Assembly: GCA_002412925.1 (NCBI GenBank)
Contig: DHVZ01000081.1
Span: forward strand, 35,121 to 99,120
Source of the DNA: Anaerolineales bacterium UBA5195
GTDB lineage: Bacteria > Chloroflexota > Anaerolineae > Anaerolineales > Villigracilaceae
Length of the DNA: 64,000 nt
Direction of reading: 5' to 3'
Shown here piece after piece: positions 1 to 6,416 of this stretch (position 1 is the first letter of the stretch; the number at the start of each line of letters is the position of its first letter). The notes beneath the pieces are model-generated. The model had not been told where the DNA came from and made no database searches. It saw only the letters and a list, made by a program, of their open reading frames with translations. Made by a program: the position numbers and the translations under genes.

Positions 1-117
1 CAGTTTGCCCCCCAACCCGTTCCACTTGCCTGCGTGGAGATCATTGGTTTTTTTTATGCGGTGGAGCATCAACGTTTCCCCGTTTTGCTTGAGATAACAC
101 AGGGTGGCGAGTTTCAT
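1..117 (-). CDS. NUDIX hydrolase (MutT / 8-oxo-dGTP diphosphatase type), 5' end only
   Basis: Reading the minus strand from the ATG at 117 gives 39 codons that run off the window edge. The peptide opens MKLATLCYLKQNGETLMLHR and ends with GKWNGLGGKL, which is the typical lead-in to the Nudix box of MutT-like 8-oxo-dGTP diphosphatases. These enzymes clean oxidised nucleotides from the cytoplasmic pool. The Nudix box itself (GX5EX7REUXEEXGU) lies outside the window, so catalytic competence cannot be judged. No good Shine-Dalgarno precedes the ATG; GATAAT sits seven bases upstream, which fits a leaderless or very short leader transcript. Confidence 0.75.
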   Translation of the reverse strand, partial: MKLATLCYLKQNGETLMLHRIKKTNDLHAGKWNGLGGKL

Positions 118-160
118 GGAAACCATTATCCTACAGTTTTAGAGGAAATTCATCAAGCTG

Positions 161-189
161 TTGCAGGTTCCTTCAAGCCGTAGTATGAT
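161..189 (+). promoter_or_regulatory. Predicted sigma-70 type promoter for the TIR-domain gene
   Basis: TTGCAG (161-166), a 17-base spacer, then TATGAT (184-189). It lies 42 bases upstream of the ATG at 232 and faces that gene. This is a motif match only. Confidence 0.5.
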
Positions 190-231
190 TTTATGACATA
201 CCCAGGCAGTCAACGATAGATTGGGGTTGCC

Positions 232-1338
232 ATGCAACGCGTTTTTATCAGTTATTCGCGCAAGGACATCGAATTTGCCCGCCAACTGTCGGGTGATCTG
301 GAGAAAGCTGGTTTCAAGGTCTGGTGGGATATTTCTGACCTGAAGAGCGGCGACGAGTGGGTCCGCACGATCCCGGCGGCGATCGAAGCCAGCCGGTATT
401 TCATCATCCTGCTCTCGCCCGATGCGGTTGCTTCCCAGTGGGTCGAGCGAGAATACCTGCATGCCCTGAACCTGCGCCGGAAGGTCATCCCGCTCATGGT
501 CCGGCCGTGCAGTGTGCCTTTTGCGCTGGCCAACATTAATTATCTCGATTTCACCGTTTCAGACCCTGTGACCAGTTTTAATCGGTTACTTGCCGACCTT
601 GAGTATACTGGTGAGCCGGTTGTTGCGACAACACTGCCGAAAAAGAGGCTGCTGCCCTTGCCGCCCAGCCTGGTCAGGTTCGAGCGTGTCATCCTGGCCG
701 GGTTGGTTTTGGCGCTGTTTATTTTGTCATTCTTTGTTTTCAAGTCTTTCACCCCGGTCATTCCAACCCCGACTTCCACTGCCAGCCCATCGCCAAGCTG
801 GACGGTGACACCCACCCGCGAGCTGACTGCCACTCAACCAGCTACGCCCACGCTCACGCCCTCCCTGACCTCCACCGAGACATCCCTGCCAGAAATTACA
901 ATGACGCCATCTTCAACCAGGGAAGCCGTTCTCAGGGTGGAGCTTTGCATCCGAACGGATTTCACCACCCTGGTGCGCACTGGGCCGGGGAAAGCCTTCG
1001 GATATTTATCTAACCCCTTGAAAGGGGATGACTGCCTCCTGTTCAGCGCGAGGAACGAAGACAGCACCTGGTTTATGATCGCTCCCCGGCAGCCTGATGC
1101 GCGCTTCCGCGAATTTGAGTATGGCTGGGTCTCGAATTTCACCCTGGATTTGGAAAGCGCGGGGACGTTTTCACTGCCGGTTGGCACTCCCCTGCCAACT
1201 GCCACACGGATTCCCAGCTTGACCCCCAGCCCGACATCTTCACCCACCGAGACAAACACACCCATCCCGACCGATACGCGCGTGCCGACTTCAACGGCAA
1301 CAGACCTTCCTGTACTGGAACCAACGCCAACCTCCTGA
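232..1338 (+). CDS. Membrane-anchored TIR-domain protein with extracytoplasmic SH3-like domain
   Basis: The 368 residues start with a bacterial TIR domain (about 2-125): VFISYSRKD at the front and a SQWVERE segment in which Glu74 lies four residues after Trp70, the spacing of the catalytic Glu in NAD-cleaving TIR domains. A single membrane helix follows (about 150-172), then a Thr/Pro/Ser-rich spacer (174-230), a compact SH3b-like domain (about 233-310, with VRTGPGKAFGYL and YGWVSNF) and a second Thr/Pro-rich tail. The expected topology is TIR inside and SH3-like domain outside. TIR domains act as protein-interaction modules or NADases, including in antiphage defence; which applies here is not known. 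No recognisable defence partner is adjacent. Confidence 0.8.
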   Translation: MQRVFISYSRKDIEFARQLSGDLEKAGFKVWWDISDLKSGDEWVRTIPAAIEASRYFIILLSPDAVASQWVEREYLHALNLRRKVIPLMVRPCSVPFALANINYLDFTVSDPVTSFNRLLADLEYTGEPVVATTLPKKRLLPLPPSLVRFERVILAGLVLALFILSFFVFKSFTPVIPTPTSTASPSPSWTVTPTRELTATQPATPTLTPSLTSTETSLPEITMTPSSTREAVLRVELCIRTDFTTLVRTGPGKAFGYLSNPLKGDDCLLFSARNEDSTWFMIAPRQPDARFREFEYGWVSNFTLDLESAGTFSLPVGTPLPTATRIPSLTPSPTSSPTETNTPIPTDTRVPTSTATDLPVLEPTPTS

Positions 1339-1420
1339 TTTTGTAACAGCGCGAATCAATATCTGATAATCACCATTTTGGGCAGTGAGAAATCACTGTC
1401 CTTTTTATTTCGCGATTCGG

Positions 1421-1426
1421 TATAAT
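1421..1426 (+). promoter_or_regulatory. Probable -10 element for the 2-oxoacid dehydrogenase genes
   Basis: A perfect TATAAT lies 33 bases before the E1 ATG at 1460. The corresponding -35 (around 1397-1402) is poor, so this is only a likely promoter. Confidence 0.4.
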
Positions 1427-1459
1427 CAGAGTGGATTTGCCCAATTTGCCGGAGGCGCG

Positions 1460-3874
1460 ATGCCCAAGAAAAAGGGTTCTGTTAATCTGCCCCTTGCACC
1501 CCACGAGATTATCAAGGATTACCGCCTGGCCTACCAATCGCGCCAGGCATCCGTGATTGGCCGCCGCGAAGTCTTGAGCGGCAAGGCCAAATTCGGGATT
1601 TTCGGAGATGGCAAGGAAGTGGCCCAACTCGCCATCGGACGCGCCTTCCGCAAAGGCGACTGGCGTTCCGGTTATTACCGCGACCAGACCTGGATGTTCA
1701 TGCTGGGGGTGACGAGTCTCCAGGCTTATTTTGCCCAACTCTACGCCCATGCTGATGTAAACCACGAGCCCGCCACCGCCGGGCGCGCCATGAACGGTCA
1801 CTTCGCCTCGCGTTACATCGCCCCGGATGGCTCCTGGCGCAACCAGACCGAGATGTACAACATCGCGGCGGATGTCTCCCCCACGGCGGCGCAGATGCCG
1901 CGCGCGGTGGGGCTGGCCTACGCCTCGCGGCTCTACCGTCAGCTCCCGGAACTTGCCGGGCAGACGCAGTTCTCCCGTCACGGCGACGAAGTCACCTGGG
2001 CGACGATCGGCAACGCCTCCACCTCCGAGGGACTGTTCTGGGAGTCGGTCAACGCCATTGGCGTCTTGAAATCCCCGGCCATCCTGACCATTTACGACGA
2101 CGGCTACGGTATCTCGGTCCCCAACCAGTTCCAGATGGTCAAGGAAAACATCGGTTCGATCCTGAAGGGTTTCGAGCGCGACGCCGAGCAGCCCGCCGAA
2201 ATGGCCGAGCGCGGCTTCGACCTGTACTCCGTCCGCGCCTGGGACTACCCGGCGCTGGTCGAGACCTATTTCGCCGCCGCCGAGACCGCGCGTTTATACC
2301 ACATCCCGGCCCTGGTGCATGTCACCGAGGGCACCCAGCCGCAGGGGCACAGCACTTCCGGCTCGCACGAGCGCTACAAATCCCCCGAGCGCCTGGCCTG
2401 GGAACAGGAATTCGACTGCCTGAAAAAAATGCGCGAGTGGCTTCTCGCCAGCGACCTGTCCACCGAAAAGGAACTGGCTGCTTGGGAAGCCCACGACCGT
2501 GAAACGGTGGAGAACATCCGCAAGGCTGCCTGGGAGGCCTACCTGACGCCCATCCTGGCCGAGCGCAAGCACCTCCTTGAAATTATGGATGCGCTGGTGC
2601 CGGTTAGCAAACATCAGGCTGAGTTGGTGCGGATTCGGAATGGACTTTTTGCGCTCCCCAGCCCGATCCGGCGCGACATGCATGTCGCCGTTCACGAGGC
2701 CTTACGCGCGCTGCGCGACGACCCGTTGCCGGCCGTGGAAAAACTCAAAGCTTGGAAGCAGGCTGACGAGGCGGTCAACCAGCAGCGCTACGGTTCGCAC
2801 TTGCAAACCGGCGCGGCGCTCAAGGTAAAAGAAATCGCCCCGATCTATTCACCCAGCGCTCCCACCCTGATGGGTTTCGAAGTGCTCAACGCCTGTTTCG
2901 ACGCAGCTTTCACGCGCGACCCGCGCCTGATCGCCTTCGGCGAGGACGTTGGCCAACTGGGCGATGTCAACCAGGGTTTTCGCGGAATGCAGGAGAAGTA
3001 CGGCCCACTGCGCGTCAGCGATACCGGCATCCGCGAGGCGACGATTTTAGGGCAGGCGATTGGGATGGCCATGCGCGGACTGCGCCCGATTGCCGAAATC
3101 CAATATCTCGATTACCTGCTGTATGCGCTGCAAATCATCAGCGACGACCTCTCGAACCTGCACTGGCGCACCGCTGGCGGACAGAAGGCCCCGGTCATCA
3201 TCCGCACGCGCGGCCACCGGCTGGAGGGCATCTGGCATTCCGGCTCACCCATGGCCGGGATTATGGGATTGGTGCGTGGCCTTTACCTGCTCGTCCCACG
3301 CGATATGACCCGCGCCGCCGGTTTTTACAACACCCTGTTCCAGGCTGACGAACCGGCCATCGTCATCGAAGTGCTGAATGGCTATCGCCAGAAAGAGCGC
3401 CTGCCAGATAATGTTGGTGAGTTCAGCCTGCCGTTGGGCGTACCCGAAATCCTGCGTCCCGGAACGGACGTGACAGTTGTCACCTATGGCGCCTGCTGCC
3501 GGATCGCACTCGACGCGGCTGAGAAACTGTCGAAAGTGGGGATCGAGGCTGAAGTCATCGATGTCCAAAGCCTGCTGCCCTTTGACTTGCACGGAAAAAT
3601 TGTCGAGTCGCTCAAAAAGACCAACCGGATCCTGTTCGTCGATGAAGACGTCCCCGGCGGCGCGAGCGCCTACCTGTTCCAGGAAGTGCTCGAAAAACAA
3701 GGCGGGTATTTCCACCTCGATTCTGCCCCCAGGACCCTGACCGGCGCCGCCCACCGCCCCGCTTATGGTTCCGATGGCGATTACTGGTCCAAGCCGAACG
3801 CCGAGACGATTTTCGATGCGGTCTATGTGATGATGCACGAAGTTGAGCCGGGGAAGTATCCGAAGTTCAAGTAA
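1460..3874 (+). CDS. Fused 2-oxoacid dehydrogenase E1 (alpha plus beta subunits, branched-chain/pyruvate type)
   Basis: This 804-residue protein joins the E1-alpha (about 25-400) and E1-beta (about 470-804) chains of a thiamine-diphosphate 2-oxoacid dehydrogenase. It decarboxylates a 2-oxo acid and acylates the lipoyl arm of E2. The beta half has AFGEDVGQLGDVNQGFRG, IREATILGQAIGMAMRG and EIQYLDYLLYA, as in BkdB/PdhB. The alpha half has the TPP-binding region TSEGLFWESVNAIGVLKSP, but the usual GDG...NN motif reads GNA (184-186) and DD (213-214). The start at 1460 is chosen because GGAGG lies five bases upstream; an in-frame start at 1385 lacks one. Substrate (branched-chain 2-oxo acid, pyruvate or other) cannot be decided. 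The stop codon falls inside a dispersed repeat arm. Confidence 0.88.
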   Translation: MPKKKGSVNLPLAPHEIIKDYRLAYQSRQASVIGRREVLSGKAKFGIFGDGKEVAQLAIGRAFRKGDWRSGYYRDQTWMFMLGVTSLQAYFAQLYAHADVNHEPATAGRAMNGHFASRYIAPDGSWRNQTEMYNIAADVSPTAAQMPRAVGLAYASRLYRQLPELAGQTQFSRHGDEVTWATIGNASTSEGLFWESVNAIGVLKSPAILTIYDDGYGISVPNQFQMVKENIGSILKGFERDAEQPAEMAERGFDLYSVRAWDYPALVETYFAAAETARLYHIPALVHVTEGTQPQGHSTSGSHERYKSPERLAWEQEFDCLKKMREWLLASDLSTEKELAAWEAHDRETVENIRKAAWEAYLTPILAERKHLLEIMDALVPVSKHQAELVRIRNGLFALPSPIRRDMHVAVHEALRALRDDPLPAVEKLKAWKQADEAVNQQRYGSHLQTGAALKVKEIAPIYSPSAPTLMGFEVLNACFDAAFTRDPRLIAFGEDVGQLGDVNQGFRGMQEKYGPLRVSDTGIREATILGQAIGMAMRGLRPIAEIQYLDYLLYALQIISDDLSNLHWRTAGGQKAPVIIRTRGHRLEGIWHSGSPMAGIMGLVRGLYLLVPRDMTRAAGFYNTLFQADEPAIVIEVLNGYRQKERLPDNVGEFSLPLGVPEILRPGTDVTVVTYGACCRIALDAAEKLSKVGIEAEVIDVQSLLPFDLHGKIVESLKKTNRILFVDEDVPGGASAYLFQEVLEKQGGYFHLDSAPRTLTGAAHRPAYGSDGDYWSKPNAETIFDAVYVMMHEVEPGKYPKFK

Positions 3875-3900
3875 TCAGTGGTCAGTCATCAGTGATCAGT
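3869..3900 (+). repeat. Left inverted-repeat arm of the four-helix-bundle gene cassette
   Basis: This run of ATCAGT-like units matches the reverse complement of 4346-4376 at 27 of 31 positions, counted by eye. It includes the TAA stop of E1. The same repeat family recurs at 4629-4665 and 30834-30866. Confidence 0.75.
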
Positions 3901-3915
3901 TTTGATGGAGGATGA

Positions 3916-4356
3916 ATGAGTGCGTTAGATCATGTGCAAAGTTTTCGGGATTTATTGGTTTACCAGAAATCCCGAAAACTCTCAAAAGAGATTTTTCAGC
4001 TAACAAAAACTTTTCCGAAAGAGGAAATGTACTCTTTAACCGATCAGGTTCGACGGTCTTCGCGCTCAGTTGGCGCGCAAATCGCCGAAGCCTGGGCAAA
4101 ACGGCGTTATGAAAAGCATTTCGTCAGTAAATTGACTGACTCTGACGGCGAACAGCAGGAAACGCAGCATTGGATCGGTGTTGCATTTGACTGTGGCTAC
4201 ATTACCGAAAATCAAGGACGCGAGCTGATTGAAAAGTGCCAGGAAATTGGGCGCATGTTGGCTGGAATGATCTCCAAAGCCGACCTGTTCTGCGGAGAAT
4301 TGCCCCAAAGCCTCCGTGAAGAATCCGCTGAATACTTCATCGATTCTGATAACTGA
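3916..4356 (+). CDS. Four-helix-bundle protein (23S rRNA intervening-sequence / S23 family)
   Basis: The 146-residue protein matches the small four-helix-bundle family found in 23S rRNA intervening sequences and as solitary genes. Hallmarks are an N-terminal FRDLLVYQKSRKLSKEIF segment, an IAEAW segment after the RRSSRSVGAQ turn, and a C-terminal amphipathic helix GRMLAGMISK. The molecular role of the family is not established; the diversity-generating-retroelement protein Avd shares the fold. The gene sits between E1 and E2 of one complex and is bounded by inverted repeats, which suggests it was inserted into an older operon. A GGAG precedes the chosen ATG. Nothing links it functionally to the dehydrogenase. 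Confidence 0.85.
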   Translation: MSALDHVQSFRDLLVYQKSRKLSKEIFQLTKTFPKEEMYSLTDQVRRSSRSVGAQIAEAWAKRRYEKHFVSKLTDSDGEQQETQHWIGVAFDCGYITENQGRELIEKCQEIGRMLAGMISKADLFCGELPQSLREESAEYFIDSDN

Positions 4357-4376
4357 TCACTGCTCACTGATTACTT
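4346..4376 (+). repeat. Right inverted-repeat arm of the four-helix-bundle gene cassette
   Basis: Inverted counterpart of 3869-3899 (27 of 31 matching positions). It contains the stop codon of the four-helix-bundle gene and ends four bases before the GGAGG of the E2 gene. Confidence 0.75.
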
Positions 4377-4389
4377 TTCCGGAGGAATC

Positions 4390-5709
4390 ATGCCCACCAA
4401 CGTACTCGTCCCCCGCCTGGGTGAAGGCGTCGAAGAAGTGACCGTCACGAAATGGCTCAAAGCCGTGGGCGATGCGGTCAACGAGTTGGAGCCGCTGCTC
4501 GAAGTCAACACCGATAAGGTTGATACCGAAATCCCTGCCCCGGTTTCGGGCGTTCTGCTGCAAGTATTGCTGGAAGAAGGTGTAGTGGCGAAGGTAGGCG
4601 AACTGCTGGCGGTCATCGGGCAGGTGGGTGAATCAGTAATCAGTGAACAGTTATCAGTAAATAGTAGTGAGATGGCAAAAGAACAGCCGTCAAAAGTCGA
4701 AATGCCTACCCTGAGCTTGTCGAAGGGTCAAAAGTCGGTCGATGGAAAGACATTCGACTTTCAACCTTCGACTGCTAAAGATCTCGGTTTCATCTCCCCG
4801 GTCGTGGTCAAAATCGCCGCCGAGCAGGGCGTGGATTTGCAGCAGATCACAGGCACCGGCCTGGGAGGGCGGATTACGAAAAATGATGTCCTGGCGTTTG
4901 TCGAAAAGCGGACGACAGACCGTGGACCACAGACCGTGGCAGCGCCTCCCGCCTCGGTCCACCGTCCATCGTCCACGGTCGCTCCTTCAACTCACCTGAT
5001 ACCTGACACCAAAACACCTGATACCTTAATCAAGCACACCACCATGCGCAAATCAATCGCGGCGCACATGGTTGAGTCCAAGCACACCTCGCCGCATGTC
5101 CTGACCGTCATGGAAGTCGATCTGTCACGGGTGGCAGCGCACCGCGCGGCTAACAAAGCGACGTTCGAACGTGACGGCGCCAAACTGACCTTCACGGCTT
5201 ATTTCATGGCCGCGATTGTGGCCGGGTTGAAAGCTTATCCGCTGGTAAATTCGTCCTGGTCGGATGAGGGTGTCATCGTCCATTCAGCCATCAACCTGGG
5301 CATGGCCGCTTCGCTCGGCGAGGAGGGGCTGATTGTCCCAGTCATCAAAAGCGCGGATGGCTTGTCCCTGCTGGGGGCAGCGCGCGCCATCAACGATCTG
5401 GCCGCCCGCGCCCGCGCCAAAAAACTCCAGCCGGATGAAGTCCGGGGCGGCACGTTCACGTTGACCAACCACGGAGTCAGCGGCTCGCTCTTTGCCATGC
5501 CGATCATCAACCAGCCGCAGTGCGGCATCCTGGGTGTCGGCGCGCTGCAAAAACGGGCGGTGGTTGTCACCGATTCGTTCGGCAACGACTCCATTGCCAT
5601 CCGTCCGATGGTTTACCTATCCTTCGTGTTCGACCATCGCATCCTGGACGGCGCTTCCGCAGATTGGTTTCTGGCCAAGGTCAAGGAAACGCTGGAGAAC
5701 TGGGGTTAG
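4390..5709 (+). CDS. Dihydrolipoyl acyltransferase (E2) of a 2-oxoacid dehydrogenase complex
   Basis: The 439-residue E2 core moves the acyl group from lipoamide to CoA. The lipoyl domain (1-77) carries the lipoylation lysine K43 in NTDKVDTEIPAP. The peripheral-subunit-binding domain is at about 131-172 (FISPVVVKIAAEQG, LGGRITKNDVL). The catalytic domain (about 216-439) ends with the active-site motif HRILDG (H416, D420). The start has GGAGG six bases upstream. The two linkers are odd: residues 81-93, 106-114, 175-201 and 202-214 are translations of short repeat families normally seen in intergenic DNA. Partners are the fused E1 upstream and the E3 gene at 8502. Confidence 0.92.
   Translation: MPTNVLVPRLGEGVEEVTVTKWLKAVGDAVNELEPLLEVNTDKVDTEIPAPVSGVLLQVLLEEGVVAKVGELLAVIGQVGESVISEQLSVNSSEMAKEQPSKVEMPTLSLSKGQKSVDGKTFDFQPSTAKDLGFISPVVVKIAAEQGVDLQQITGTGLGGRITKNDVLAFVEKRTTDRGPQTVAAPPASVHRPSSTVAPSTHLIPDTKTPDTLIKHTTMRKSIAAHMVESKHTSPHVLTVMEVDLSRVAAHRAANKATFERDGAKLTFTAYFMAAIVAGLKAYPLVNSSWSDEGVIVHSAINLGMAASLGEEGLIVPVIKSADGLSLLGAARAINDLAARARAKKLQPDEVRGGTFTLTNHGVSGSLFAMPIINQPQCGILGVGALQKRAVVVTDSFGNDSIAIRPMVYLSFVFDHRILDGASADWFLAKVKETLENWG
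4629..4665 (+). repeat. ATCAGT-family repeat translated inside the E2 linker
   Basis: AATCAGTAATCAGTGAACAG and following bases encode E2 residues SVISEQLSVNS. It is the same unit type as the arms at 3869-3900 and 4346-4376 and keeps the reading frame. Confidence 0.7.
4703..4730 (+). repeat. CCCTGAGCTTGTCGAAGGG-type repeat translated inside the E2 linker
   Basis: This palindrome-derived unit encodes PTLSLSKG of E2. A relative is inserted in the GH1 glycosidase at 36510-36536 and another lies in the gap at 38458-38515. Confidence 0.7.
4911..5027 (+). repeat. Two further repeat-like blocks translated in the second E2 linker
   Basis: 4911-4991 alternates GACCGTGGACCACAGACCG with its near inverse GGTCCACCGTCCATCGTCC. 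4995-5027 contains two copies of ACCTGATACC. Together they encode residues 175-214 between the subunit-binding and catalytic domains. Confidence 0.55.
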
Positions 5710-5712
5710 AAT
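5707..5712 (+). promoter_or_regulatory. -10 element of a likely leaderless methyltransferase transcript
   Basis: TAGAAT followed by exactly six bases and the ATG at 5719. The hexamer overlaps the E2 stop codon. No usable Shine-Dalgarno is present (AGGGGT touches the ATG). Confidence 0.4.
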
Positions 5713-5718
5713 AGGGGT

Positions 5719-6342
5719 ATGACAACTTATTTCGACGAACGCGCCAAAGACTGGGACGCCAATCCGATGCGGGTGGAACGCGCCAAAACGGTGGCGAAGG
5801 CCATCCGCGAAACCCTTCCGCTGCGACCGGGAATGACCGCCCTCGAACTGGGCTGCGGCACCGGGCTGTTGAGTTTTGCCCTGCAGCCAGATTTCGCTTC
5901 GATTACGCTGGCGGATACGTCACAGGGCATGTTGGATGTTCTGGCCGAGAAAATCAAAGCCGCCGGGGTGGGGAACATGCACCCGCTGCGACTCGACCTG
6001 GCCTCCGACCCGCTGCCCGCCTCCCGTTTCGACGTGATCTACTCGCTGATGACCCTGCACCACATCCCCGACACCGACCAGATCCTGCGCCAGTGCCATG
6101 CCCTGACCATCCCCGGCGGCTGGCTCTGCCTCGCCGACCTGGACAAGGAGGACGGTTCCTTCCATCAGGACACCCCCGATTTCGATGGCCACGACGGTTT
6201 CGATCGTGAGTCGCTCCAGCGTCAGGTCGAAGCCGCCGGGTTTGGAGAGGTGCGCTTTGCAACCGCCTTTTACGCCAGGAAACAAATCGATGGCCTTGAA
6301 AAAACCTTCCCCATCTTCCTGATGACAGCTTCTTGCGCTTAA
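5719..6342 (+). CDS. Class I SAM-dependent methyltransferase
   Basis: The 207-residue protein has the Rossmann SAM-binding motif I ALELGCGTGLLSF (about 41-53), an acidic end of beta-2 (ITLADTSQGML) and the motif ISLMTLHHIPDT-like region YSLMTLHHIPDTDQIL typical of methyltransferase family 11. It would transfer a methyl group from S-adenosylmethionine to a small molecule; the substrate is unknown. It follows E2 by nine bases, so it may be co-transcribed, but it also has its own -10-like hexamer. A substrate-binding C-terminal domain is not obvious. Confidence 0.85.
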   Translation: MTTYFDERAKDWDANPMRVERAKTVAKAIRETLPLRPGMTALELGCGTGLLSFALQPDFASITLADTSQGMLDVLAEKIKAAGVGNMHPLRLDLASDPLPASRFDVIYSLMTLHHIPDTDQILRQCHALTIPGGWLCLADLDKEDGSFHQDTPDFDGHDGFDRESLQRQVEAAGFGEVRFATAFYARKQIDGLEKTFPIFLMTASCA

Positions 6343-6350
6343 AAAGGCCT

Positions 6351-6379
6351 CCTGCGATTGCTCAAGGCGAAATCGCAGG
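6351..6379 (-). terminator. Possible terminator of the minus-strand membrane protein gene
   Basis: CCTGCGATT pairs with AATCGCAGG around a ten-base loop. On the minus strand the stem is followed after a few bases by a run of five T. The U-tract is loosely placed, so this is tentative. Confidence 0.35.
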
Positions 6380-6416
6380 GCAAATTCAAGAGCTGTCCCA
6401 AAGAGTTACCCGGCAC

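Noticed and set aside
1385..1459. 25-residue N-terminal extension of E1
   Set aside because: The ATG at 1460 has GGAGG upstream; the earlier start overlaps the likely -10 element.
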